Made by a program: the position numbers and the translations under genes. A stretch of DNA of 64,000 nt from Gammaproteobacteria bacterium BRH_c0 (lineage in GTDB: Bacteria > Pseudomonadota > Gammaproteobacteria > Pseudomonadales > Porticoccaceae): assembly GCA_000961645.1 (NCBI GenBank), contig LADM01000097.1:28244-92243 (forward strand). Direction: 5' to 3'. The notes under the pieces are model-generated. The model was not told the DNA's origin and made no database searches. It was given only the letters and a program-made list of their open reading frames with translations. Position 1 is the first letter of the stretch. Every line of letters begins with the position of its first letter. This document shows positions 31,849-40,941 of the stretch, piece by piece.

Positions 31849-33162
31849 ATGTCCACCGATAAACGCTCTGCAGCTTCGTCTGCCACCAGGGATGTTGCCG
31901 CTTCAGTGCTCGCCACGCCGCAACAGCGGCTGGTGGAGGAGCGCGCCCTTGCCATCGCTGGCAGGCTGGAGATGGCGGCTGCAAAAGATCGCATCACTGC
32001 CCTGTTCAAGGCCGACCGCAACGCCAGGCTCGGCAACCAGGATGGCTTGATTGCCCAAAGCGCCGCTGAACACTGCCAGCACGCCGCGATGATCGCTGCC
32101 GGAGAAACTCCCCTCAGCCCCTGCTTTGTGTGGACCATTGCCATGGCCCACCAGTGGCTGGGGATCGATATGCCGGGCAGCCGCATCGGCCAGGACAACC
32201 CGGATAACGTCTATCGCTTTGCCAGTGTTGATGCCAGTCAGCGCTATATCCTCAGCGGACAGTTTGCTGATCAGCCGCCCACGGATTTCAGCCTCTGTTC
32301 CCTCCCCGCCCATGTTGGCGAAGGCATCGCCGCCAATGTCTGCGGCATTATTACCCGCGACACCATTGATGTGGATGGCGATGGGCGGTTTGAGATTGTG
32401 GTGGACAGTACCCCTACCGAGGGGCGGCGCAATCACCTTTGTATCGCCAGGGCGAAAGTGCTGATGGGCAGGGATACCCTGGCCGACTGGGGTGTGGAGC
32501 GCCCTGCGCACTTGTCTATCAAACTGGTTGATGCTGAAGCTGTCGACGATTTTGATATTGAACAGGCCAGCGTGCGTGCTGCACAGCTGGCCTTTACCAT
32601 CGCCGAGTTTTTCCTGCGAGTGGTGCAGCATGGCATGTGCGAGGTGGAGCCGGTGAATACCATTCCACCACCGGTTGCCTCCGCCGGGCGCGGCGGGCTG
32701 GTAACCCAGTCGGCCACCCTCGGTTACTACCAGCTTGCCGAGGGTGAGGCCTGGGTGATCAGTATCGACATGCTCGGTGCCCGTTATCTGGGTGTGCAGT
32801 TGTGCGATATGTGGATGCTGTCCTACGACTACCGGCAGCGCGCCAGTAGCCTCAATCACCGTCAGGCGCTGGCCGATGACGACGGCCGGGTGCGCATGGT
32901 GGTGTCAGCAACCGATCCCGGCGTGCACAACTGGCTGGACGGCAGCGGCCATGATCTGGGTACCATCCTGGTGCGCTGGCACGGCATTCCCGCCGGGGCG
33001 GATTTTGCCAACAGCGTGGTTGCCAACGTGGTAGCGATTGAGGATTTACCAACGTATTTGCCTGCCGAAACCCGCTGGCTGGATGCAAAGGCGCGTTCAC
33101 AGCAGCAGGCTGAGCGGCTCCACGCCTACAATAATCGCGTCTATTTGCAAACGGCAGACTGA
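31849..33162 (+). CDS. DUF1214-like domain protein, copy 2
   Basis: A 437-residue protein related to 29495-30613: both carry a D-NPDN-(I/V)-Y segment (GQDNPDNVY here), and both end with a DUF1214-like block (GARYLGVQLCDMW, ATDPGVHNWLDGSGHDLGTILVRW). The N-terminus is longer and Ala-rich without a clear signal peptide. It follows the sulfotransferase gene by 34 nt. Function unknown; the conserved D-P-G-V-x-N-W-L block in both copies is a candidate functional site. Confidence 0.7.
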   Translation: MSTDKRSAASSATRDVAASVLATPQQRLVEERALAIAGRLEMAAAKDRITALFKADRNARLGNQDGLIAQSAAEHCQHAAMIAAGETPLSPCFVWTIAMAHQWLGIDMPGSRIGQDNPDNVYRFASVDASQRYILSGQFADQPPTDFSLCSLPAHVGEGIAANVCGIITRDTIDVDGDGRFEIVVDSTPTEGRRNHLCIARAKVLMGRDTLADWGVERPAHLSIKLVDAEAVDDFDIEQASVRAAQLAFTIAEFFLRVVQHGMCEVEPVNTIPPPVASAGRGGLVTQSATLGYYQLAEGEAWVISIDMLGARYLGVQLCDMWMLSYDYRQRASSLNHRQALADDDGRVRMVVSATDPGVHNWLDGSGHDLGTILVRWHGIPAGADFANSVVANVVAIEDLPTYLPAETRWLDAKARSQQQAERLHAYNNRVYLQTAD

Positions 33163-33215
33163 TTGCCGTTCATACCTCGAATGCTTTTGAGTAAACAACT
33201 TTTGGAGAAACAGCA

Positions 33216-34289
33216 ATGACCTATCGTGTAATTCAGTGGGCCACAGGACACACCGGCAAAATGGTGGCGCGCGCCATCGCCGAGCGCCCCGAGTACCAGA
33301 TTGTCGGCGCCTTTGTGTACAACCCGGAGAAGGCCGGCAAGGATCTTGGCGAGATTTGCGGCATCGACAAGCTGGGGGTGATCGCTACCAATGACCGCCA
33401 GGCCATTCTCGATATGGATGCCGATTGTGTGATGTTCCTGGCAGGCGCCGAAAACGACGTGCCCGGCGCCCTCAACGATGTCTGCGCCCTGCTCGCCTCC
33501 GGCAAGAATGTGATTACCACTCCCGCCCAGTTCGTCTACCCCAAGTCCATGGGGCCGGAATTTGAAGGCCGTATCGTGGAAGCCTGCGCCAAGGGTGGCA
33601 CCACCTACCACGGCCTGGGGGTGATGCCCGGCTTTATCGCCGAGAACGTCGCGCTGACCCTGACCCGCATGTCGCGCAAGATCGACCTGCTCAACTGCTA
33701 CGAAACCCTGCTTTACAACGAATACCCCAGCACTTTTCAGATGTTCGACCTGATGGGCTTTGGCTACGAGCCTGACGATCCCACACCCATGTTCAGCAAC
33801 CCCGAGGTGGTGGCCGAGGTGTGGCGCCACTCCTGCATGTTGGTGGCCGAAGCGGTCAACCTGCCCATCGACCGCATCGAGGGTTTCCGCAATCTGGAGA
33901 TGACCGACAAGGATCTGCATGTGGCCGCCGGTTTTATCGGCAAAGGCACGGTGGCTGCCATCAATTTCGGTTGCCAAGTGATTTCCAATGGTGAGCCGCG
34001 CATTGTCATGCAGCATTACACCCGCATGTGCCCGAACGTTGCCCCCGACTGGCCCCGCGGCGACGGCTGGACCATCGAAATTGAGGGCGAGCCATCCATC
34101 CGCGCCAAGATTGAAGTGGGTATCCACGGCGAAGTGCACACCGACCAGGGCTGCCTGGCCACCGCCATGCACGCCATCCACGCGGTGCCCTATGTGATCA
34201 GCTCCGCATCCGGCATTCTCAGCCTGGCGGATGTGCCACCTTCCTGGGGCGGTGACGCTTTTCACATTAAGGGAACCTCTAAAAACTAG
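33216..34289 (+). CDS. dihydrodipicolinate-reductase-like NAD(P)-dependent oxidoreductase
   Basis: A 357-residue protein with a Rossmann start YRVIQWATGHTGKMVARAI and the general plan of DapB-related proteins of secondary metabolism, including 2,4-diaminopentanoate-dehydrogenase-like enzymes; not a lysine-pathway DapB, which is about 270 residues. It probably reduces or oxidises a pathway carbonyl or imine. The last codons (G-T-S-K-N, stop) are provided by the left end of the palindromic element at 34271-34409, so the native C-terminus has been altered. TCTTTTGGAG-type ribosome site precedes the ATG. Confidence 0.8.
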   Translation: MTYRVIQWATGHTGKMVARAIAERPEYQIVGAFVYNPEKAGKDLGEICGIDKLGVIATNDRQAILDMDADCVMFLAGAENDVPGALNDVCALLASGKNVITTPAQFVYPKSMGPEFEGRIVEACAKGGTTYHGLGVMPGFIAENVALTLTRMSRKIDLLNCYETLLYNEYPSTFQMFDLMGFGYEPDDPTPMFSNPEVVAEVWRHSCMLVAEAVNLPIDRIEGFRNLEMTDKDLHVAAGFIGKGTVAAINFGCQVISNGEPRIVMQHYTRMCPNVAPDWPRGDGWTIEIEGEPSIRAKIEVGIHGEVHTDQGCLATAMHAIHAVPYVISSASGILSLADVPPSWGGDAFHIKGTSKN

Positions 34290-34409
34290 CTCAGTAGGTC
34301 TGGCGTCGTTAAATTTGGCCTCAAAATACTCATTTACTGCGTGTAAACTCCGTTTTTTCGGCCAAATTTGCCTAGCCAGCCCGTCGCCGCCTACGTTTTT
34401 AGAGGTCCC
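34271..34409. repeat. 139-bp palindromic element (MITE-like) overlapping a gene end
   Basis: Ends are inverted repeats: GGGAACCTCTAAAAAC (34271-34286) and GTTTTTAGAGGTCCC (34395-34409), differing by one base. A second inner pair, AAATTTGGCC (34311-34320) and GGCCAAATTT (34360-34369), makes the element a long imperfect hairpin. TTAA occurs immediately on both sides and could be a target duplication. No coding capacity. Its left end supplies the last codons and TAG stop of the preceding oxidoreductase gene. I regard it as a small non-autonomous mobile or extragenic repeat; a transposase source is not visible. Confidence 0.7.
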
Positions 34410-34445
34410 TTTAAATCCTGATCAACCATTGCCGGAAAAACCGCC

Positions 34446-35246
34446 ATGAAACGACTGCAAGACAAAGTGATCCTGATTACCGGCGCCGGAGGCGGCATCG
34501 GTTCCGCCTGTGTCGAACGTTTTATCGACGAGGGCGCCATTGTGGTGGCTGCCGACCTGATGCTGGCGAGCGTGGAAAAACTCGCCAATCGCCTCGGCGA
34601 CAGGGTGATCCCGGTACAGGTGGATATTGGCGATGAGCAGTTATTCAAGTCCGTGATTGACGGCGCAGTGGCGCGTTTGGGGCGACTCGACGTGCTGTTC
34701 AATAACGCCGCCCTTACCGACCCTACTACCCAGTATATGGACACCACGGCGACGGATATTCCCCTTGAATTGTGGCGTCGCACTCTGGAGGTCAATGTTA
34801 CCGGCACCTTTATGGGTTGCCGTTTCGCCATCCCCCACATGCTGAAGCAGGGCAAGGGCAATATCATCAACACCGCTTCCATCGGTGCCAATGCGGGCGA
34901 TTCGGTGCGGGTGGCTTATTGCACCTCGAAGATTGCCATTGTCGGCCTGACCAAAAATATCGCCACCCAGTACGGCAAAAAAGGCATTCGCTGTAACGCC
35001 ATCGCCCCCGGCCCCATCGTCACCGAAAATTTCCACAAGGTGGCGCCGGAACTGGGGCCGATGCTGTTGCGCCACGCCCTCACACCCGAACTGGGCACAC
35101 CGGACGATATTGGCGCACTGGCGGCCTATCTGGCGGCGGATGAATCGCGCTTTATGACCGGGCAGTGTCTGACCATCGACGGCGGTATCGGCGCGCACCA
35201 TCCCCATACGGCGGATTTTGATGATTATCTGGCGGGGCTGGCCTGA
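34446..35246 (+). CDS. short-chain dehydrogenase/reductase
   Basis: A 266-residue classical SDR: TGAGGGIG coenzyme motif near residue 12, NNAA at the end of beta-4, catalytic Ser in NTASIG, Y-x-x-x-K in YCTSK and PG motif after it. It oxidises or reduces a hydroxyl/keto group with NAD(P). Asp at the end of beta-2 (VAADL) suggests NAD preference. It follows the oxidoreductase gene and the palindromic element; the close spacing still suggests one transcript. Confidence 0.9.
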   Translation: MKRLQDKVILITGAGGGIGSACVERFIDEGAIVVAADLMLASVEKLANRLGDRVIPVQVDIGDEQLFKSVIDGAVARLGRLDVLFNNAALTDPTTQYMDTTATDIPLELWRRTLEVNVTGTFMGCRFAIPHMLKQGKGNIINTASIGANAGDSVRVAYCTSKIAIVGLTKNIATQYGKKGIRCNAIAPGPIVTENFHKVAPELGPMLLRHALTPELGTPDDIGALAAYLAADESRFMTGQCLTIDGGIGAHHPHTADFDDYLAGLA

Positions 35247-35271
35247 GGTTATATAGACGTCAGAAAGGGTG

Positions 35272-35307
35272 GGCTCCCACAGGCCAGGCCTGGCCTGTGT
35301 AGGAGCC
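35272..35307. repeat. hairpin with a perfect 20-bp palindrome after the SDR gene
   Basis: The core at 35279-35298 (ACAGGCCAGGCCTGGCCTGT) is its own reverse complement; GGCTCC at 35272 and GGAGCC ending at 35307 extend the stem with small bulges. It is 26 nt after the SDR stop and could act as a terminator-like or mRNA-stabilising structure; it lacks a T-run. Confidence 0.6.
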
Positions 35308-35390
35308 TACTCTGTGGGCGATGAATGTGGCTCGGTGCGGGATTCAAAAAGATCGCCCGGGGACCGTGCTTCCACAGGTTGGAATATAAG

Positions 35391-35416
35391 GTGGGAGCCC
35401 GGTCACGGGCGAACTG
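35391..35416. repeat. REP-like extragenic sequence
   Basis: GTGGGAGCCCGGTCACGGGCGAACTG carries a GCCCG-GTCA-CGGGC stem and closely resembles the REP elements common between Pseudomonas genes (GTGGGAGC followed by a GC-rich stem). A degenerate partner may be the hairpin about 90 nt upstream. Confidence 0.5.
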
Positions 35417-35516
35417 TAAGAAAGACCCGTCGTGATTACATAATAGCCAATAGAGGTACTATCTTTTATCTGCAGTATCGGTTTTCCACGCAACATCAAT
35501 AATTAAGGGGAAAATA

Positions 35517-37910
35517 ATGAAACTCAGACCCATCGCACACTTTATTTCACTCACCGTAATGACGGGGACGCTAACGCTGGCGGCCCAGGTCAATGCGCAA
35601 TCAGCCAGCACCATCGAGGAAATTACCGTCACGGCGCGACGCACTGAGGAGAGCATCCAGTCGGTGCCGGTGTCCGTCACGGCCTTTGACTCCAAGGCTT
35701 TGCGGGAGGCGAGCATTTCAACGCCGGAAGATATCCAGCTGAATACCCCCGGCGTTTACCTGTCTGGCTCCGGCGGTCGCCAGAATGCGGTGTACCAGAT
35801 TCGCGGCCAGTCAAAAGCGCTTGCCGGTCCCAGTTCTCCTGCCGTGGTGGCGTATTTTGCCGAGGTGCCGGAAGCGTCCTGGGGCAGTTTTTTGCCCCAG
35901 TACGACATCGCCTCTATCCAGGTGCTGAAAGGCCCCCAGGGCACGTTGTTTGGGCGCAACACAACGGGCGGTGCCGTGCTTTACTCACCGGCAGAGCCGA
36001 CCTACGAACTGGAAGGCTCTGTGTCCGGGGCCTTTGGCAACTACGATAAGCAGCAATACCAGGGGGTACTCAACCTGCCGTTGATTACCGATAAAATGGC
36101 CCTGCGTCTGGCGGGAGATATTCACAAGCGCGACGGCTATGTAAAAAATATCGGTGTGGGCAAAGATGCGGAGGCGGTGGATACCCAGGCTTTTCGCGCC
36201 TCGTTATTGCTTGAACCCACCGACACCATCAAAAACGTCACCACTTACGACTATTTTGACAGTGAGAACGACGGCTTCTCCAACATCATTGGGGATGTGC
36301 GTCCGGGTTTTTCACTCTTGACCCTCTACGGAGTACTGGCCTCCGCGCAGGACGAGTTTGCCAAGCAGGAAGCCCGCGGGCCATTTGTGATGGACAGCTC
36401 CATTGATCAGCTCGAAACGCTGGAGCGCACCAGTATCACCAACCGCACCGACATCGATTTTGGCGGGGTGCAACTGGTGAATATTTTTGGCTTTCGTGAC
36501 ATTGACCTGACTTATGTCACCAATACCGACGGCCTGCCCAGGCTGACCACCGATAATACCGGGTTGGTAGGTTTGCCTGCCGGTCTGCCGGTAGACCTGG
36601 TAAAAGCCAATCTCAACCAGCAGTTGCAGCAATACAGCAACGAGGTGCAATTGCGCGGCGAAGCGCTGGGCGACAAGCTCGACTGGGTGGTCGGCGCTTT
36701 CTGGCTGAAAAGCGAGCCCAATGGCTCAATGGGGCAATCTGTCCTGATCGGTGGTGTTCCGGGAGTCACGCCACCTCCCCAGGCCAGCTATGCGTTTATC
36801 ACCGAAGAGAGCAAAGCGGTTTTTGCCAATGTGAAATATGACCTGAGCAGCCTGGTTGAAGGCCTGGAGCTGGATGTCGGTGTGCGCTACACAGAAGACG
36901 AAGTGGAATCCTGTACCGGCGCGGGCGTCACTGATTGGTCGGGTGATGTGAGCGATTCAGACTGTGAATCTCGCAGCAGCAATATTCTAAACGCCAACAA
37001 TACCACGGCCAGTTCCGACGAACTGACCTGGTCGGCAGGCCTCAACTGGCAGGTTACCTCCGACCTGTTCACCTACCTGGTCACCCGCCACGGCTACCGC
37101 GCCGGCGGCGTCAACGGGCCGAGTTTCAGTGGTCGCTTGGTGCCCTACCAGTCTTTCGCACCGGAAACCGTCACCGACTTTGAGCTTGGTATCCGCTCCG
37201 ACTGGATGCTGGGTAATGTCGCCATGCAGGTGAATGCCTCGGCATTTGTCGGCTACTACGATGATGTGCAGTCGGCCCTGACTGGCGTGGTGAGCAGTGG
37301 CTTGCAAGCCTGCGATCCCACCTCCGCCAATAACCCGCCGTCGATCTCCGCCGATGGCGATTGCGACCCCAATAATGATCCCTCCGGTGGCACCCTTATT
37401 GTCAATGTCGGCGAAAGCCGCGTCTCGGGTTTGGATCTGGCGGTGATTATCGCCCCCACGCAAAACCTTACCCTCAACTTCGCGGCCTCCTATCTCGACC
37501 CCGATACCGAAAGTTTTGACACGCCAACCGGGATCGAAACCTTTATCGGTACCGACCAGATCATTTTCAACTACACCGCCACCAAGACTTTCACCGGGGG
37601 GGCTCGTTACTCCGTGCCAATTGCGGACGGCCTTGCGGAAGAACTGGTGATCAACCTCGATTACTACTGGACCGATGATCTGTTCTATAGCGATGAATCG
37701 GCAGTGGTGCCTTCCTACCACTTGGCCAATATGCGCATTGACCTCAATGGTGTGAATGGCACCGGGCTGGATATTGGCGCCTTTGTGCGCAACCTGACGG
37801 ATGAGGAATATCCCAGCTCGGCTTCAGCTTCCGGGGCAATTCTCGGCATCACCTCTTACGTACAGGGCACCCCGCGCATGTACGGCGCCGAAGTTCGTTA
37901 TCGATTCTAG
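35517..37910 (+). CDS. TonB-dependent receptor, paralogue of 12100-14496
   Basis: A 797-residue outer-membrane receptor: signal peptide (residues 1-26, ending VNAQ), TonB-box-like EEITVTARRTEESIQSVP, plug with GPQGTLFGRNTTGG and barrel ending Y-G-A-E-V-R-Y-R-F. It has no STN domain. Many blocks, such as DKLDWVVGAFWL, DLFTYLVTRHGYRAGGVN and the plug, match the receptor at 12100, indicating duplication and probably related ligands. AAGGGG lies upstream of the ATG. It sits amid oxidoreductase genes of the catabolic island. Confidence 0.92.
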   Translation: MKLRPIAHFISLTVMTGTLTLAAQVNAQSASTIEEITVTARRTEESIQSVPVSVTAFDSKALREASISTPEDIQLNTPGVYLSGSGGRQNAVYQIRGQSKALAGPSSPAVVAYFAEVPEASWGSFLPQYDIASIQVLKGPQGTLFGRNTTGGAVLYSPAEPTYELEGSVSGAFGNYDKQQYQGVLNLPLITDKMALRLAGDIHKRDGYVKNIGVGKDAEAVDTQAFRASLLLEPTDTIKNVTTYDYFDSENDGFSNIIGDVRPGFSLLTLYGVLASAQDEFAKQEARGPFVMDSSIDQLETLERTSITNRTDIDFGGVQLVNIFGFRDIDLTYVTNTDGLPRLTTDNTGLVGLPAGLPVDLVKANLNQQLQQYSNEVQLRGEALGDKLDWVVGAFWLKSEPNGSMGQSVLIGGVPGVTPPPQASYAFITEESKAVFANVKYDLSSLVEGLELDVGVRYTEDEVESCTGAGVTDWSGDVSDSDCESRSSNILNANNTTASSDELTWSAGLNWQVTSDLFTYLVTRHGYRAGGVNGPSFSGRLVPYQSFAPETVTDFELGIRSDWMLGNVAMQVNASAFVGYYDDVQSALTGVVSSGLQACDPTSANNPPSISADGDCDPNNDPSGGTLIVNVGESRVSGLDLAVIIAPTQNLTLNFAASYLDPDTESFDTPTGIETFIGTDQIIFNYTATKTFTGGARYSVPIADGLAEELVINLDYYWTDDLFYSDESAVVPSYHLANMRIDLNGVNGTGLDIGAFVRNLTDEEYPSSASASGAILGITSYVQGTPRMYGAEVRYRF

Positions 37911-38062
37911 ACCTGTGGCAACTGCCAGTGTGGGATGTGTGTTTGACATCCCACACTTCATTGCCTCAACCACCAGTTGGCAAGGCTATCTGGGCTGATA
38001 CCCAGCTGGGGTACTGCTACAGGGTAGATTGCTGTCATTATCAACCTCAGGAAACCAACTCC

Positions 38063-38872
38063 ATGGGCAATGGGCGATTGCAGGGCAAGGTGGCGATCAT
38101 TACCGCGGCAGGCAGTGGCATTGGCCGCGCTACTGCGCAGATGTATGCCGCCGAGGGGGCTGGTGTGCTGGTAACCGGCAGGCGGCTGGAAACCGTCGAA
38201 CCCGTGGCCCAGCGCATTCGCGATAACGGCGGGCGGGCGCTGGCGCTGAAAGTGAATGTGGGTATCGAGTCCGACCTGAAAACCATGATCGACACCGCCA
38301 TTGCCGAATTTGGCCGCATCGATGTGCTGTTCAACAACGCCGTCAACAGCAACCCCGACACGGCTGCGCGGGATGGAGATTTTCTCAACTTTGATGTCCA
38401 GGCCTTTAACGACAACATGCGCATCAATGTGCTGGGTGGCGTGCTGGCCTGTAAATACGCACTGCCCCATATGCTGGCGCAGGGTGAGGGTTCGATCATA
38501 TTCACCTCATCGTCCAGCTCCCTGAAAGGGGAAGTCAGCATGTTCAGCTACGGCGCCAGCAAGGCGGCGCTGAACTGGTATGTGCAGACCCTCGCTGCGA
38601 CCTACGGCAAGCAGGGCATACGCTGTAACGGCATTATTCCCGGCGTGATCCTTACCGAGTCGCTGCTGGCCTGGTGGAACCCGGCCATGGAGGCAGCGTT
38701 TCTCGACCTGAAAAATGTGCCGCGCCTGGGCCAGCCGGAGGATATCGGCCAGCTGGCCCTGTTCCTGGCATCGGATGAATCAGCGTTTTGCAACGGCAGC
38801 CTGTATGAGGTCAATGGCGGCATGATGTGCGCTACACCGATGGTGCCGGTGGTGCGGGAGTTGCTGGGCTGA
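38063..38872 (+). CDS. short-chain dehydrogenase/reductase
   Basis: A 269-residue classical SDR with TAAGSGIG coenzyme motif, NNAV, catalytic Ser in FTSSSSS, YGASK (YxxxK) and a PG motif. The frame is open 135 nt further upstream, but the ATG at 38063 with AGGA before it gives the usual N-terminus (L-Q-G-K-V-A-I-I-T). It lies after the receptor gene and probably acts on a hydroxylated intermediate of the pathway. Confidence 0.9.
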   Translation: MGNGRLQGKVAIITAAGSGIGRATAQMYAAEGAGVLVTGRRLETVEPVAQRIRDNGGRALALKVNVGIESDLKTMIDTAIAEFGRIDVLFNNAVNSNPDTAARDGDFLNFDVQAFNDNMRINVLGGVLACKYALPHMLAQGEGSIIFTSSSSSLKGEVSMFSYGASKAALNWYVQTLAATYGKQGIRCNGIIPGVILTESLLAWWNPAMEAAFLDLKNVPRLGQPEDIGQLALFLASDESAFCNGSLYEVNGGMMCATPMVPVVRELLG

Positions 38873-39035
38873 CCCTGGTGAGCGTGATCAGGCTTTGATC
38901 CTCAGCGATGCCAGACTGCCGGTCAGCGATAGCATCAGGGCTTTGTTGACGGCTCCCTCAGCCTGTACAGTAACCTCTGGGTGATTAATCCAAATAATGT
39001 GATCGGGCCATAAACCATAAACCGGGATTCAAACC

Positions 39036-39665
39036 ATGCTGACCATTCACCACCTGAGCTATTCGCGCTCGCAAAAAATTATCTGGCTTGCGGAAGAGCT
39101 GGAAATTCCCTATGAACTCAAGCTCTATATGCGCGACCCGCAAACCCTGTCCGCGCCGCCGGAGATGAAAGCACTGCACCCCCTCGGCACCTCGCCGCTG
39201 ATCAGCGACAAGGGCCAGACCTATTCCGAGACCGGGGCGATCCTCGACTATATCCTGCGCCACTACGGCGAGGGCAAGTTGCAGCCGCCAGCGGATTCAC
39301 AAGATTTCGACAAGCTGATGGAATGGATGCACTACGCCGAAGGCTCCGCCATGCTGCCCATCCTGATGATGATCTACAGCAACTACACCGGTGCCAAGTC
39401 CGATACCCTCACCGGGATGTTGCAGGCCCAGCTCGGCAAGCACCTGGGCTTTATGGAAAGTGCGCTGGCAGGTAATGATTATCTGGTAGGCAATACCTTC
39501 AGCGCGGCAGATATCCATGTGAGCTTTGTGGCCCAGACGGCAAAACAGTACACCTCTCTCGACAGTTATCCCAATATTCTCGCCTGGCTGGACCGGCTTG
39601 AAGCGCGTCCCGCCTTCAAGCGGGCGGAGGAGAAAGGCGGCTATTTTGGTGCCGCCAAGCCGTAA
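39036..39665 (+). CDS. glutathione S-transferase family protein
   Basis: A 209-residue cytosolic GST: thioredoxin-like N-terminal domain with Y-S-R-S-Q-K near residue 9 and cis-Pro in GTSPLIS, an ETGAILDYI glutathione-binding element, and an all-helical C-terminal domain with FSAADIHVSF. It may conjugate glutathione to an epoxide or other electrophile made by the P450s, or isomerise an intermediate. Last plus-strand gene before a convergent minus-strand operon. Confidence 0.9.
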   Translation: MLTIHHLSYSRSQKIIWLAEELEIPYELKLYMRDPQTLSAPPEMKALHPLGTSPLISDKGQTYSETGAILDYILRHYGEGKLQPPADSQDFDKLMEWMHYAEGSAMLPILMMIYSNYTGAKSDTLTGMLQAQLGKHLGFMESALAGNDYLVGNTFSAADIHVSFVAQTAKQYTSLDSYPNILAWLDRLEARPAFKRAEEKGGYFGAAKP

Positions 39666-39705
39666 AGGTCCGTGTTCCAGGTTTTAGGTTTTAGGTTTCA
39701 GCCAG

Positions 39706-39735
39706 CCTCGTTCCCATGCCTGCATGGGAACGAGG
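39706..39735. terminator. perfect 13-bp hairpin between convergent GST and SCP2 genes
   Basis: CCTCGTTCCCATG (39706-39718) pairs with CATGGGAACGAGG (39723-39735) around a 4-nt loop. It lies between two convergent genes and is probably a bidirectional terminator; similar palindromes are scattered in gammaproteobacterial genomes. Immediately before it is a short direct repeat of TTTTAGG units (39681-39697). Confidence 0.55.
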
Positions 39736-39764
39736 TAAGCCAGATCTCACTCAGCGCGGGTTGG

Positions 39765-40061
39765 CTACAAAAGCTTGATCAGTGGCACCAGTGCCAGCAT
39801 ATCCCCTTTGGTTTTCAGCTTGCCATTCATCAGGGCCAACTGGGCATTGGTTTTTTTGGTAATGATGTTGTAAAAGTCATCGAGGGTTGCTGTGACCACG
39901 ATATCCGCCTCGGCATCCACTGTGTCGATGGTTACCGGGTCCTGGCTGCCATTGACGATCAACGCCTCGCCGTCCAGCACCACTTTGATTTTTTTGCCAA
40001 AGGCCGCCACATTGGCGGATTTTGCCGTCAGCAGTGTCACCACTTCCTCAAATGTTGCCAT
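39765..40061 (-). CDS. SCP2 sterol-carrier-domain protein
   Basis: A 98-residue protein made of a single SCP2-like fold: a central KIKVVLDGEALIVNG strand pair, DIVVTATLDDFYNIITKK and a NAQLALMNGKLKTKGDM block typical of the family. SCP2 domains bind lipids, sterols and acyl-CoAs. It starts at ATG 40061; a longer open frame exists upstream but overlaps the SDR gene and is not coding. Last gene of a minus-strand operon with the SDR and P450 upstream, consistent with handling a hydrophobic intermediate. Confidence 0.85.
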   Translation of the reverse strand: MATFEEVVTLLTAKSANVAAFGKKIKVVLDGEALIVNGSQDPVTIDTVDAEADIVVTATLDDFYNIITKKTNAQLALMNGKLKTKGDMLALVPLIKLL

Positions 40062-40084
40062 CAGTCTGTTACTCCTAAGCAAAA

Positions 40085-40840
40085 TTAAATGGCGGTTGTT
40101 CCGCCATCCACGAGCATTTCTGACCCGGTGATAAAGCGCGCTTCGTCGCTTGCCAGATAGGCAATGGTGCCGGCGATGTCGGCGGGCTCTGCCATCATCG
40201 GCAGCAATGGCAGGGCGCGGCCAAAGACATCCATTGAGGCTCCTTCCGGGAAGGCGACGGCGCTGGCCAGCGGGGTGTTGACGCCACCCGGCGACACCGC
40301 ATTCACCCGCAGGCTGCGATCGGCGTATTCCACCGCCAGTGCCTTGGTGAGCATCAGTACACCCCCCTTGCTGGCGCAGTAGGCGGCGTTGTAGGGCAAC
40401 CCGGAGGAGGCGGCGATGGAAGCCACATTGACGATATTGCCTTTGGTTTTGAGCAAATGGGGAATAGCCGCTTGGCACAGCACCGCCGTGGCGGTGAGAT
40501 TGATGGCGATAATCCTGTTCCACTGGTTGAGGGTCATGTCGGTGTAGTGGGCAAAGAAAAGAATCCCCGCCACGTTGCACAGCACATCAAGCTTGCCAAA
40601 ATGGGCGACGGTCTCGGCAATGGCGGCCTGGCAGGCGTCGGAGTCTGTGACATCCAGGGGCCTGGCGATGATGGCGCCGCCCTGGGCGCTGAGGGCATTG
40701 ATCTCCTCCTCCAGCAGCGCTGCATTGATATCGCAGGCGTAGACTTGCGCGCCCTCTTCAGCCAGTCGCTTTACCGTGGCGAGACCAATGCCAGACGCGG
40801 CGCCGGTGACAAAGGCGGTTTTACCTTGAAATCGTTTCAT
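40085..40840 (-). CDS. short-chain dehydrogenase/reductase
   Basis: A 251-residue classical SDR: TGAASGIG, N-V-A-G, catalytic Ser in NVASIAAS, YCASK (YxxxK) and a PGG motif; Asp at the end of beta-2 (YACDI) suggests NAD. It lies between the P450 and SCP2 genes on the minus strand, 23 nt before SCP2. It probably oxidises the alcohol formed by the adjacent P450. Confidence 0.9.
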   Translation of the reverse strand: MKRFQGKTAFVTGAASGIGLATVKRLAEEGAQVYACDINAALLEEEINALSAQGGAIIARPLDVTDSDACQAAIAETVAHFGKLDVLCNVAGILFFAHYTDMTLNQWNRIIAINLTATAVLCQAAIPHLLKTKGNIVNVASIAASSGLPYNAAYCASKGGVLMLTKALAVEYADRSLRVNAVSPGGVNTPLASAVAFPEGASMDVFGRALPLLPMMAEPADIAGTIAYLASDEARFITGSEMLVDGGTTAI

Positions 40841-40941
40841 TATTCATTTTCCACTGATGGCAGATTGGCGGCATTGCCCGGGGCAATGCCGCTATTGTCT
40901 GGTGTTTGAAAAATTGATTTGATCCGGTGTGGTTAAAATCG

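Noticed and set aside
38955..38985. TGTACAGTAAC before the GST gene as a third copy of the TetR-type operator
   Set aside because: Only half of the site matches; the CGGT arm is missing.
38888..39030. Open minus-strand stretch (about 47 codons) between the SDR and GST genes with a protein-like sequence
   Set aside because: No start codon or ribosome site, no family match; it overlaps the region that must hold the GST promoter. A decayed gene tail is possible but not supportable.
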